DNA from: Gayadomonas joobiniege G7 | Lineage (GTDB): Bacteria > Pseudomonadota > Gammaproteobacteria > Enterobacterales > Alteromonadaceae | DNA length: 64,000 nt | Assembly (NCBI RefSeq): GCF_000300815.1 | Contig: NZ_AMRX01000008.1 | Span: 62,001-126,000, forward strand | Direction: 5' to 3' | The notes under the pieces: model-generated | The model's input: the letters and a program-made list of their open reading frames with translations, nothing else | The model's database searches: none | What the model was told of the DNA's origin: nothing | Shown here: positions 9,042 through 18,136 of the stretch, piece by piece | Position numbering within the stretch: position 1 is the first letter of the stretch | Layout: every line of letters begins with the position of its first letter | Translations under genes and position numbers: made by a program

Positions 9042-10526
9042 ATGATGAAACTATTATCAAAAAAACGACTATCAAAACAGGTCAAAATTTTGTCTGTGTG
9101 TGCGCTTGGTTTTAGCAGTGTTTTTGCGCAATTTTTAGCACCCGCAGCAGCAAGTCAAGTTAAGCCCAATGTCATTGTAATATTTACCGATGATCAAGGG
9201 TGGGAAGATGTTGGTATTTATGGTGGTGACCATGTACTTACGCCTAATTTGGATCAAATGGCAAAAGAAGGTATTCAGCTGACCGATTTTTATGCCCCAG
9301 CCCCTTTGTGTTCGCCATCAAGAGCTGCGTTAATGACGGGGTCTTATCCGAGACGTGTTAATATGGCGACCGGATCCAATTTTCCCGTATTATTGGCCGG
9401 TGATGCTAAAGGGCTCAATCCAGCCGAAGTGACGATTGCCGAAATTATGCAGCAGGCCGGTTATGCGACAGGCATGTTCGGGAAATGGCATCTGGGTGAT
9501 CAACCCAGTTTTTTACCAACCAAGCAGGGTTTTAAAGAGTTTTTTGGTTTGCCATATAGTCATGATATTTGGCCAAAACACCATCGACAGGAACACTTTA
9601 AGTTTCCGGATTTACCATTGTTAGACGGTGAGACCGTTATTGAATTAAATCCAGATCCACGCCAGTTAACCCGTCGTTTTACCGCCCGTGCGATTGATTT
9701 TATTAAGCGCCACAAAGATCAACCTTTTTTTCTTTATATGCCACAGCCGATGCCGCATGGTCCCTTATATGTATCGCCAGAGTTTACTGAGGGCGAGGGG
9801 CAAATGAGCATTCAAAAATTTGGTTTTACTGAAAAAGAGCTTAAAAAACGTAACCGAAAAGCGACTTATCCTTTAGTTGTTGCTGAATTAGACCATTCAG
9901 TTGGGCAAATTTTAAATACGCTTAAAACCTTAGGGATAGACCAAAAAACTCTGGTTATTTTCAGTTCAGATAATGGCCCTTCTGGACGCAAAAACTCTGA
10001 CGGTACTGACCGGTTGTTAGCTGGCCATAAAACACAGACGTTAGAAGGTGGTATGCGGGTCCCGACTATTGCGCGTTGGCCCGGTAAAATTCCTGCCGGA
10101 CAAGTGTCAAATGAAGTGGCGACACTAATGGATATCTTACCTACAGCTGCATATTTAGCAGGTGCCAGCTTGCCAACCGATAGAGTCCTTGATGGTAAAA
10201 ATATTTGGCCGCTTTTATCCGGCCAGCAAGGGGCAAAATCGCCATATGAAGCTTTTTTTTATCACCGCGAAAATACTATAGAAGCGGTACGCGTTGGGGT
10301 TTGGAAGTTAGCAATAAAAGGCCAGCGCCCCGGGTTATACAATTTGTCTGAAGATCCATCTGAAAAGCAAAATGTGGCAAAAGATTACCCAAATAAAGTT
10401 ATTGAATTAACCAAAAAAATTAATGAATTTAAACAAAATTTACAAATAAATGACGATGAGAGTTGCGGAAAGTGTCGACCCGCTGGTTATGTAGATGTCC
10501 CTGTTAATTTAATGTTTCAAAAATAA
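9042..10526 (+). CDS. Secreted sulfatase, S1 family
   Basis: 494 aa sulfatase with a long N-terminal signal (hydrophobic ILSVCALGFSSVFAQFLA then AAA-S). The formylglycine motif is CSPSR (Cys90). The metal site FTDDQGWEDVGIYGG, GKWHLGDQ and FSSDNGPSG are intact. The C-terminus carries an unusual Cys pair, ESCGKCRPAGYVD, not seen in the other four sulfatases. The ATG at 9042 is preferred to an upstream TTG. It follows the first sulfatase by 77 bp and is probably co-transcribed with it. It is not a close paralogue of its neighbour, so it probably acts on a different sulfate position. Confidence 0.92.
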   Translation: MMKLLSKKRLSKQVKILSVCALGFSSVFAQFLAPAAASQVKPNVIVIFTDDQGWEDVGIYGGDHVLTPNLDQMAKEGIQLTDFYAPAPLCSPSRAALMTGSYPRRVNMATGSNFPVLLAGDAKGLNPAEVTIAEIMQQAGYATGMFGKWHLGDQPSFLPTKQGFKEFFGLPYSHDIWPKHHRQEHFKFPDLPLLDGETVIELNPDPRQLTRRFTARAIDFIKRHKDQPFFLYMPQPMPHGPLYVSPEFTEGEGQMSIQKFGFTEKELKKRNRKATYPLVVAELDHSVGQILNTLKTLGIDQKTLVIFSSDNGPSGRKNSDGTDRLLAGHKTQTLEGGMRVPTIARWPGKIPAGQVSNEVATLMDILPTAAYLAGASLPTDRVLDGKNIWPLLSGQQGAKSPYEAFFYHRENTIEAVRVGVWKLAIKGQRPGLYNLSEDPSEKQNVAKDYPNKVIELTKKINEFKQNLQINDDESCGKCRPAGYVDVPVNLMFQK

Positions 10527-10678
10527 CAAGGGACAGGCTGATTGTTCAGCTGAAGTTGACTAGTAGGAAATAAATGTTCACTCAGCGGACCAGCACTTTA
10601 ATGATGATAATGCTGTAGTTAAATCGTGAATTATTTAACTTATCGTTAAGGTATACATAATTATTTTGGGGAATTAGC

Positions 10679-12916
10679 ATGCGTAGCTATCGATATCCAG
10701 TTCTAAAACCGATAATTGGACGTTTAAATACTCTGTATAATAAATCTATCCTTCTGATTCTATTCAGTGTGTTCGGTTTATATAGTCAAACCGCCAATGC
10801 CGCAGGTGAGGGCATTGAGCCACCACCAGGTAACTGGACCTATTGTGCAACAGCACAGCAAGATTGTACTTTTGATGGCACTAAACAAGTGGCGTTTGGT
10901 TTAGATGGTAAATTCAACTATCAAGTGCATAGTGATGAGGTGTATTGCCATCCGTCAGTTTTTGGTGATCCTAAACCTGGCGTTCGAAAACATTGTTGGA
11001 TCCGCAATGATATCTCTCATTTAACACCGCCGGCTGGTTTAAATTGGCAGTATTGCAGCCAGGAACAAACTGAATGTACATTCAGTGGCGAATATTCAGT
11101 AGCCTATGGTCGGGATGGACAGTTTAACATAGAAACTCATACCGATGGCGTGACTTGCGACAATAACGAATTTGGTGATGCTGCGCCAGGCAAATACAAA
11201 CATTGCTGGGTTCGACCTGCGGGTACAGTTGATCCAGTTGGCCCAGAGGGAGACGATTGGGTTATTTGTGGCGGCGAAAACGCGACCTGCTATTTTAATG
11301 GTTATGCCGAAGTTGCTTATGGCCGACAAGGCAGCTTAGTTTATGGTACTTATTATAATGAAGTGGCATGTACCAATGCCGAGTTTGGCGATCCTGCGCC
11401 CGGTAAAGCAAAATATTGCTGGTTTAAAGAGGTCGATGTTGATAATACTGTGACACTAGACTTAGCCAATCCCGGTCAAGAGATCACCTTGATGGGTTCT
11501 GATATGGAACGTTCTCAGTTTTTTTTAAATAATGCTGCGAACTCACAAGAAATTTCTGATTGGGTATTTAAAGATATTCCATTTGATTACGCGCGCGTAT
11601 CTTATGATAGAAAACAAGAATTGGTTGAAGGCGAGCCAAATCATGCGTTTTATGACCGTGCCATTTTGTCGATGAAAATGGTGCAGCAATCCAACCCTAA
11701 TGTAAAGTTCTGGGCCACTTTAAAATCCGATTATGATGGTTATGGTACGGTGAATAATTTGCCTGATTGGGCATATACAGGCGGTGGTTATAACGGTGGC
11801 AGCTATGATCCAGAAGCATTAAATGTTGAAAAATATGCCCGTTTTTTAGCTGATTATTTGAAGATCATGAGTGATAATGGCGTTCCTATCAGTGTATTAA
11901 GTGTCGTAAAAGAGTGGACACAAGTCGTTTCATCGGAAAAAGAAATTGCTGTCATCGAAGAAATTAAGCGTTTATTAACGACCAGTGATTATATCGGTGT
12001 ACCTGAACCAGAATTTTCTGGACCTTCCACATGGGGCACTAAACAAGCACTTAACGTATTACGACAGTATATTGCGCAAGACAAAGTGTCTTTGTTCAAA
12101 GGCATTTCTACTCACGCTTATGACGGTGCGGCTGAATCAGTATGGAAAGACCTAGTAACTGAAGCGAACGCAGTGGGCCTCGATGTTTGGCATACAGAAA
12201 CAGGGTTAGGCACAGGACCTACTTCAGGTGTTGAACTGGATATAAATGCACCTATTAATCGTTTTTCAAGCCGAGCTAGATGGTATCGCGCTGGAATGCA
12301 AGGTGAGCTCTTTTTTGAACCTTGGTCACGCGGGGTTAACCGTGAAACTCGCATGATTTATTTTAAAAATGGTCAAGTGGGACAAAAATACCGAGCTTAT
12401 TACATTATGAAATTGTTCGGCAATAACGCGCCTGAAGGATCTCAATATATCCCAACCCAGCTGACAGGTTTAGCTGAAACGGATGCGATGGCGTTTAGAA
12501 ACGGCAATAAAGTGATTTTATGGTTAATGAATGGCGCTGAAATTGCTCATACAGATACCACTTTCTATTTTAATGGTGAAGCATTAAGTAGTGATCAGAT
12601 TGAACAGGTAACTTGGACAAATGATACCACGGCTGAAGGTTTATCTTCATCTTACGGATCAACAGATTCAAGTACTTTGGAAACTGTCATTGAGCCTAAA
12701 TCAGTCAATGCGTACATTTTTACCCTATACGAAGCAGTCGCTGGCGATTTAGATGAGGATGGTGAAGTTACACAAGCAGATATAAGTGCTTTTATCAGCG
12801 TAATGGGTACAAAAGAAGGGGATGCCGAATTTAATGCAGCCGCCGATTTTGATGCCGATGGCCTAATTTCGCGTCGAGATTACAGTTACATCTATAATTT
12901 ATATCGTTCACGTTAG
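10679..12916 (+). CDS. Multidomain glycoside hydrolase (clan GH-A, GH30-like) with three Cys-rich modules and dockerin-like tail
   Basis: 745 aa secreted enzyme. Order: signal peptide (about 20-41); three ~57 aa modules at 52-108, 122-178 and 193-249; a (beta/alpha)8-type catalytic domain (about 255-640) with a beta-sandwich edge resembling GH30; and a dockerin/EF-hand-like tail (about 689-745) with two Asp-rich loops, DLDEDGEVTQAD and DFDADGLISRRD. Candidate catalytic residues are Glu412 (VVKEWTQ) and Glu507 (VWHTETG), 95 residues apart as expected for acid/base and nucleophile. The usual Asn before the acid/base is Lys here, which is odd. A good ribosome site (GGGG) precedes the ATG. It sits between a sulfatase and a GH95 gene, so a galactan backbone or side-chain substrate is inferred. 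The family is not certain; GH39-like is an alternative. Confidence 0.72.
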   Translation: MRSYRYPVLKPIIGRLNTLYNKSILLILFSVFGLYSQTANAAGEGIEPPPGNWTYCATAQQDCTFDGTKQVAFGLDGKFNYQVHSDEVYCHPSVFGDPKPGVRKHCWIRNDISHLTPPAGLNWQYCSQEQTECTFSGEYSVAYGRDGQFNIETHTDGVTCDNNEFGDAAPGKYKHCWVRPAGTVDPVGPEGDDWVICGGENATCYFNGYAEVAYGRQGSLVYGTYYNEVACTNAEFGDPAPGKAKYCWFKEVDVDNTVTLDLANPGQEITLMGSDMERSQFFLNNAANSQEISDWVFKDIPFDYARVSYDRKQELVEGEPNHAFYDRAILSMKMVQQSNPNVKFWATLKSDYDGYGTVNNLPDWAYTGGGYNGGSYDPEALNVEKYARFLADYLKIMSDNGVPISVLSVVKEWTQVVSSEKEIAVIEEIKRLLTTSDYIGVPEPEFSGPSTWGTKQALNVLRQYIAQDKVSLFKGISTHAYDGAAESVWKDLVTEANAVGLDVWHTETGLGTGPTSGVELDINAPINRFSSRARWYRAGMQGELFFEPWSRGVNRETRMIYFKNGQVGQKYRAYYIMKLFGNNAPEGSQYIPTQLTGLAETDAMAFRNGNKVILWLMNGAEIAHTDTTFYFNGEALSSDQIEQVTWTNDTTAEGLSSSYGSTDSSTLETVIEPKSVNAYIFTLYEAVAGDLDEDGEVTQADISAFISVMGTKEGDAEFNAAADFDADGLISRRDYSYIYNLYRSR
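10832..11425 (+). repeat. Three tandem Cys-rich modules within the GH-A enzyme
   Basis: Coding repeat: modules at 10832-11002, 11042-11212 and 11255-11425. Each has four cysteines with identical spacing (7, 27 and 16 residues): C56/63/90/106, C126/133/160/176 and C197/204/231/247. Each also shares W-x-x-C, C-x-F-x-G, V-A-[FY]-G and FGD-x-x-P-G-x-x-K-x-C-W. Such modules accompany secreted polysaccharidases and may bind carbohydrate; no family name is assigned here. Confidence 0.85.
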
Positions 12917-12928
12917 TCACTCAACCAA

Positions 12929-12953
12929 GATGGCTGTGTAAATCACAGCCATC
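12929..12953 (+). terminator. Hairpin terminator between the GH-A and GH95 genes
   Basis: Perfect 10-bp stem GATGGCTGTG/CACAGCCATC with a 5-base loop, then ATCATTTT. The T-tract is short, so it may attenuate rather than fully stop transcription into the GH95 gene 20 bp downstream. Confidence 0.65.
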
Positions 12954-12972
12954 ATCATTTTGAAACCTTATT

Positions 12973-15516
12973 ATGAACACCTTAAATACTCTTTTTGACA
13001 AGCCCATGAGAAAACTCTTTTTACCGAGAGCTTTAGTTTTAACCACTACCTTGGTTACATTGAATACTGCTTTGGCCGGTTCCTTGGAACAATCAAATGC
13101 TCAACCATCAAAACTTTATTTTAATGCCCCGGCGCAGGTTGATATAAAACCTAAAGCGAATGATGATGCTAAAACTCGTGGTAAAACCTTTATGGGTGAA
13201 GCTTTGGCGCTAGGCAATGGGCGTTTGGGCGTTATGTTTTCAGGAGGCGTAGAAGCCGAATATCTAGTGATGAATGAAATCACCTTATGGATGAATAGCG
13301 TTCGGGGTTTAGATAAAACCGCACAATCAGGTACGCGAATTGGCGCTTATAAACATCTAGATACTGTTCGAAAAGCAGCCCGTGAACGTCATTTTGGCCG
13401 TCGTAACGACTCAGTAGAAGCATTGGGCAGTAAATATCTAGCAACGCAAAAGCCTTTAGGTAATTATGCACCTTTTGCTGATTTAAAAATTCAAACTGGC
13501 CATAGAATAGATGAAAGTAAAAATTATCGTCGTGAGTTAGATATACAATCTGGTATCGGTCGCGTTTTTTATCAAATAGACGGTGTAAACTATCAGCGTG
13601 AATATTTTTGTAGTCATCCGGATGATCTATGTGTAGCAAAGTTTACCGCTGACCGAAATGCCCTCAATTTAACCGTTAGCGCCTACACAGCTCATCAAAA
13701 TTACCAGGTTACCAGCCAAGAGAATCAGCTCACGTTATTGGGCCATTCCCCGATGCAAGCTGGTAAAGACATAGAGTTTAGCCAAACCGCACAGATTATC
13801 CATAAAGACGGACAAATAACTCAATTAAAGGATAAACTGAAAATAAATAATGCTTCGGAAGTGATTTTTTATATTTCTGGTTTTACCGATTATTTACCGA
13901 ACTATCCAAATTTTAACGGCCGCGATCACCTTGCAGAGAATAAACAAACCTTATCGGCAGCGGTTAATAAAGGCTATGAGCAAGTTAAAAAAGATCATCA
14001 ATCAGACTTTAGCGGGTTAATGGATAGAGTTTCATTAAACTTAATGGCGGATTCAAAGCCCATTTCGACTGTTCAACTGGCTGCGCATGGCGATCCTTTA
14101 TTTTTATACAAATTGTATTTTGATTATGCGCGCTATTTACATATTAGCTCATCGAGAGATGCGCCTGTACCGAGCAATTTACAAGGCCTGTGGAATACAC
14201 TTGAAGCACCGCCATGGCGTTCGGATTACCACACAGATATTAATATTCAAATGAATTATTGGTTAGCTGAAACCACTAACTTAAGTGAAACCTTCACCCC
14301 CTTTTTGCGTTGGTTAGACGTGGTTGCTGAATCAGGTCGTTATACAGCCGCGGAAACGTTTGGCGTAAATAAAGGCTGGAGCATAGGTTTAAACGGTAAT
14401 GTTTACGGCTTTACTGCACAAAACGAACATGGTCGGCGTATGCAGCAGGGCGGGCACTGGGTGGCCCAGCATTTGTTTGAGCATTATGCATTTAACCCGA
14501 ATCTTAAATACTTGCAGCAGGCCTACCCAATTTTAAAAGGGGCTTGCGACTTTTTTGCCGGACACCTGGCTCCCTGGAAAGATGGTAGTTTATTGGTATA
14601 TCCAACCTGGTCACCAGAAAATCACTTTTTAGACAAACAGTACGGGCGTTTAAATAAACAAGCTTGGGGCGCCAGTTACGACCAACAGTTGTTAGTTAAT
14701 CTATTTACTGATTGTATTCAAAGCGCGCTAATCCTAAATACAGATCAGAAGGCACAAAATCTGTGGCGACAACTGATAGCGAAATTAACACCACAAAAAA
14801 TTAACGCCGATGGGGTGATCCAAGAGTGGCCAGAAAATTATGACGATCCAGAAAATACTCACCGTCATTTATCTCATTTAATTGCGCTACACCCTGGCCG
14901 TGATTTTTCACCCTTGACCACACCTGAACTTGCTCGCGCCAGTAAAAAGGTGCTGATAAATCGCGAGTTGCGGGGATTTTGGGCCGGTGCTTGGCGCGCT
15001 GCGCTTTGGGCACGATTAAGAGACGGGGACCAAGCACTCAGTTATTACCATGATGTGGTCTATAAAATGGACGCGATCAATTTATTTAATGGTGATCCTT
15101 GGCAAATAGATGCTAATCTAGGCGCTGGTGCTGCCGTTGCTGAAATGTTATTGCAGAGTCATTTACGCAGTATAGATCCAAAAGCCAAAAGCATCAAAGA
15201 TGCCGCTTTTGTTGCTTATAAAGCCGACCCGAATAATGCGGGTGACTATGTCCCGGTATCACCGCCAGAATCATTGGCGGATGCTCCGTACATCCTTGAT
15301 TTGCTGCCAGCGCTGCCGTCGCAATGGGCAAAGGGATCAGTAAAGGGTTTAAAAGCCAGAGGTGGCTTTGTTGTTGATCTAACTTGGCGTGATCAGCAAT
15401 TGACAGAAGCTCGGATTAGCGCGTCTCAAGACGGGGCATTTAGGCTGTATCATAACGGGTTTTTATCTAAAACCCTGCAGTTAGAAAAAGGAGAGGTTTA
15501 TATATACAAACCTTAG
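12973..15516 (+). CDS. GH95 alpha-L-fucosidase / alpha-L-galactosidase
   Basis: 847 aa secreted glycosidase of family GH95. The N-terminal beta-sandwich starts at [18 protein letters not shown] with EITLWMNS. The (alpha/alpha)6 barrel includes [32 protein letters not shown] and the family signature [20 protein letters not shown]-terminal sandwich ends the protein. A hydrophobic signal follows an internal Met (about residue 12), so translation may start at 13006 instead. GH95 enzymes release alpha-1,2-L-fucose or alpha-L-galactose. With GH50 agarases and sulfatases around it, alpha-L-galactose from agaran/porphyran is an attractive but untested substrate. It lies downstream of the GH-A enzyme and upstream of the first GH50. 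Confidence 0.9.
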   Translation: MNTLNTLFDKPMRKLFLPRALVLTTTLVTLNTALAGSLEQSNAQPSKLYFNAPAQVDIKPKANDDAKTRGKTFMGEALALGNGRLGVMFSGGVEAEYLVMNEITLWMNSVRGLDKTAQSGTRIGAYKHLDTVRKAARERHFGRRNDSVEALGSKYLATQKPLGNYAPFADLKIQTGHRIDESKNYRRELDIQSGIGRVFYQIDGVNYQREYFCSHPDDLCVAKFTADRNALNLTVSAYTAHQNYQVTSQENQLTLLGHSPMQAGKDIEFSQTAQIIHKDGQITQLKDKLKINNASEVIFYISGFTDYLPNYPNFNGRDHLAENKQTLSAAVNKGYEQVKKDHQSDFSGLMDRVSLNLMADSKPISTVQLAAHGDPLFLYKLYFDYARYLHISSSRDAPVPSNLQGLWNTLEAPPWRSDYHTDINIQMNYWLAETTNLSETFTPFLRWLDVVAESGRYTAAETFGVNKGWSIGLNGNVYGFTAQNEHGRRMQQGGHWVAQHLFEHYAFNPNLKYLQQAYPILKGACDFFAGHLAPWKDGSLLVYPTWSPENHFLDKQYGRLNKQAWGASYDQQLLVNLFTDCIQSALILNTDQKAQNLWRQLIAKLTPQKINADGVIQEWPENYDDPENTHRHLSHLIALHPGRDFSPLTTPELARASKKVLINRELRGFWAGAWRAALWARLRDGDQALSYYHDVVYKMDAINLFNGDPWQIDANLGAGAAVAEMLLQSHLRSIDPKAKSIKDAAFVAYKADPNNAGDYVPVSPPESLADAPYILDLLPALPSQWAKGSVKGLKARGGFVVDLTWRDQQLTEARISASQDGAFRLYHNGFLSKTLQLEKGEVYIYKP

Positions 15517-15664
15517 GCGCTCGTTTGTGATTTAAATAAATACAGGTCCTTTTGTTTTATTGCTGAGTCAACATTTAATTTTATTTTTGTTTACAATTTT
15601 AAATTTAAATGTATACAATCATATGTATGATGAGTTATTAAGTGATAAAACTAAAAGGTACCTT

Positions 15665-18049
15665 ATGAGCTTTCAATTTAATCAAATTGCCGGTGCACTT
15701 GCTGTGTTAGGCTGGCTAACGGCCTGTAGTGACCCGAATACGGATAACAATAACAGCCAAGCGAGTGAAACGGCACAAAGCACCTCTAAACCCCCTGTCT
15801 CGGTGATAAACGCTGAGCCGTCGTCAAATGATGCACTTGTCCAAGTGGTAGATTTTGAAAACCTTGATAAACAAGCAATAGCGCTAACTAATGTCAGCGG
15901 CCAGCGAGTCTCTGCGCTTGGTGTTAGCGAAGGAAAGTATGCTTATCAGCTTACGTTTGATGCGTCCGAGCCTGAACATGAAGCCGTCATCAAAGCCAAA
16001 ACTAAATGGGATTGGAGTAAGCTGGGTAATATTAATTTGGCGTTAGATATTAATAATCCGAAAGAGGTCTCGGCTTTTATTTATCTTGTTGTCATTGATC
16101 ATTCCGGCAAATCACACCGCCGTGGTATTAGTATCCCAGCCAATAGCACTGCAACCTATTATGCTTTATTAAAAGGTCCACAACTTGATTTAGATAGCGG
16201 CTTACGCGAAGACCCTAAATCTTGGCCATCTGATGACAAAAAAATGTTTTGGTTAAATGGCAATAAACAGTTAGATTTAGCCAATGTTAAAGCGATTAAA
16301 ATTGAAATGGGATCGACTTCCGAAGATAAAACCATTGTTGTTGATAACATTAGAATCCGTCAAAACCCAAGTTTTAATACTGCGTATCTGGAAGGGCTTG
16401 CCGATAAGTTTGGTCAAAATGCAAAATTTGAATTTGCCGAAAAAGTTAAAAGTGATAGCCATATTAAAGCCCTTGCAGAAGCTGAAATTGCACAGCTAAA
16501 TAAAGAAGGCCCGATGGCAGATAGGACTGAGTACGGAGGGTGGAAAAGTGGCCCTAGATTAGAAGCGACAGGGTATTTTAGAACTGAAAAATATAAAGGT
16601 AAATGGTGGATTGTTGACCCTGAAGGGGCATTATTCTTTTCATCTGCGTTGGCAAATATACGTATCGCAAATACCACTACTTTAACGGGTATTGACTTTA
16701 AAGATGATTCAGTCAGGTATCGAGATCCAGAAGATGTTACACCAGAAGACTCATTGGGGATCCGGCCTGTCTCCAAAGCGGCTCAAAAAACACGTTACAT
16801 CGCCTCAGAGGTTAGACATAAGATGTTTAACGAGTTACCGGATTATGATGACCCTCTGGCCAATCATTATAGTTACCGAAGATCAACTCACAAAGGCCCA
16901 TTACCACATGGTGAAACATTTAGTTTTTATCAAGCTAACTTAGAGCGTCGCTATGGTGAGACTTACCCAGATTCATATCTAGATACTTGGCGAGACGTAA
17001 CCATAAAAAGGTTTAAAAATTGGGGATTCACATCAACCGGTAACTGGACAGACGCAAGTTATTATCAAATGAATAGAATCCCATATTTTGCAAATGGTTG
17101 GATCATTGGCGACTATAAAACGGTTGAATCTGGCGGTTATGTTTGGTCCCCCATGCCAGATCCTTTTGATCCTGAGTTTAAACGCAGAGCAGAATTAACC
17201 ACGCAAGTAATAGCAGAAGAAGTCAAAAATAATCCTTGGTGTATCGGTGTATTTGTCGACAACGAAAAAAGCTGGGGCAATGTCAATAATGTTAAATCGC
17301 ATTACAGCATTCCAATGAATACCATGGGCTTAAAAGATTCAGAAAGCCCCACCAAAGCGGTATTTACTGGACTATTGAAAGACAAATATGCTGACATAAA
17401 AGCGTTAAACAAAGCATGGGAAACCGCGTATGACTCTTGGCAAGTGGTGGAACAAGGCGTTGAAATCAAGCATTTAAATGATGCGGTTTTGGCTGATATG
17501 TCCTCTATGTTATACACCTACGCAGAGCAGTATTTTAAAATTGTCCATGATGCGTTAGAAAAAGTATTGCCAAATCATATGTATATGGGCGTTCGTTTAA
17601 CCATGTGGGGTAAAAATCCAGAGGTGATTCAAGCGTCTAAAAAATACGTGGACATTATGAGTTACAACTCGTACCGCGAAATTTTGCATGAAAAAGATTG
17701 GGCTTATCTAGCTAAATACGATAAACCTTCGATTATTGGTGAGTTTCATATGGGCGCAAACAGTGATACAGGCCTTTACCACCCGGGTTTGATTCATGCA
17801 GAAGATCAAAAAGACAGAGCTAGAATGTATCAATTGTACATGCACAGTGCGATCGATAACCCATATATTGTTGGGGCCCACTGGTTCCAGTACTTAGATT
17901 CACCGCTAACCGGCCGCGCCTATGATGGTGAAAACTATAATACGGGTTTTGTCACCATTGCTGATATCCCATATAAAACCATGGTTAATAAAGCAAAAGA
18001 GATAAATAGCAATTTATATCCGCGCAGAATGAAAGCGTCAACTGACTAA
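15665..18049 (+). CDS. GH50 beta-agarase-type lipoprotein (copy 1)
   Basis: 794 aa GH50 protein, probably exo-acting on agarose-type chains (family knowledge: releases neoagarobiose). It has a lipobox LTAC (WLTACSD), a Ser/Asn-rich linker, an N-terminal jelly-roll module (about 60-250) and the GH50 barrel. Catalytic glutamates are Glu534 (VFVDNEKSWG) and Glu693 (IIGEFHMG); the family block PYFANGWIIGDYK is also present. Start chosen at the ATG giving MSFQFNQIAG, with AAGG upstream and a proper lipoprotein signal; the frame is open further upstream but AT-rich with no signal. It is anchored in the outer or inner membrane facing the periplasm. It is paralogous to the minus-strand GH50 at 20764 over its whole length. 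Confidence 0.92.
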   Translation: MSFQFNQIAGALAVLGWLTACSDPNTDNNNSQASETAQSTSKPPVSVINAEPSSNDALVQVVDFENLDKQAIALTNVSGQRVSALGVSEGKYAYQLTFDASEPEHEAVIKAKTKWDWSKLGNINLALDINNPKEVSAFIYLVVIDHSGKSHRRGISIPANSTATYYALLKGPQLDLDSGLREDPKSWPSDDKKMFWLNGNKQLDLANVKAIKIEMGSTSEDKTIVVDNIRIRQNPSFNTAYLEGLADKFGQNAKFEFAEKVKSDSHIKALAEAEIAQLNKEGPMADRTEYGGWKSGPRLEATGYFRTEKYKGKWWIVDPEGALFFSSALANIRIANTTTLTGIDFKDDSVRYRDPEDVTPEDSLGIRPVSKAAQKTRYIASEVRHKMFNELPDYDDPLANHYSYRRSTHKGPLPHGETFSFYQANLERRYGETYPDSYLDTWRDVTIKRFKNWGFTSTGNWTDASYYQMNRIPYFANGWIIGDYKTVESGGYVWSPMPDPFDPEFKRRAELTTQVIAEEVKNNPWCIGVFVDNEKSWGNVNNVKSHYSIPMNTMGLKDSESPTKAVFTGLLKDKYADIKALNKAWETAYDSWQVVEQGVEIKHLNDAVLADMSSMLYTYAEQYFKIVHDALEKVLPNHMYMGVRLTMWGKNPEVIQASKKYVDIMSYNSYREILHEKDWAYLAKYDKPSIIGEFHMGANSDTGLYHPGLIHAEDQKDRARMYQLYMHSAIDNPYIVGAHWFQYLDSPLTGRAYDGENYNTGFVTIADIPYKTMVNKAKEINSNLYPRRMKASTD

Positions 18050-18088
18050 TCTCAGTGCGCACCTTTTGATCGGTTAAATGTTATTAAA

Positions 18089-18111
18089 AAAGGGCCAATT
18101 ATTGGCCCTTT
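18089..18111 (+). terminator. Terminator hairpin after GH50 copy 1
   Basis: 11-bp inverted repeat AAAGGGCCAAT / ATTGGCCCTTT around one base (functionally a short loop), followed by TATCGTTTTT. It lies 40 bp after the GH50 stop and just before the Asp-box lipoprotein gene. Confidence 0.7.
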
Positions 18112-18136
18112 ATCGTTTTTAGTTTGGAAACACGTT

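Noticed and set aside
13280-13639. 119-codon minus-strand open frame inside the GH95 gene
   Set aside because: It overlaps the GH95 coding sequence fully, has no ribosome site and encodes a low-complexity Tyr/His/Asp-rich sequence; a shadow of the real gene.
10650-15616. GTATAC palindromes before the GH-A gene (10651) and GH50 copy 1 (15611) as FadR-type operators
   Set aside because: Six-base palindromes are frequent in a 64-kb AT-rich sequence, and the flanks differ between the two sites.
16414-16776. 120-codon minus-strand open frame inside GH50 copy 1
   Set aside because: Lies wholly within a conserved catalytic gene on the other strand, without signals of its own.
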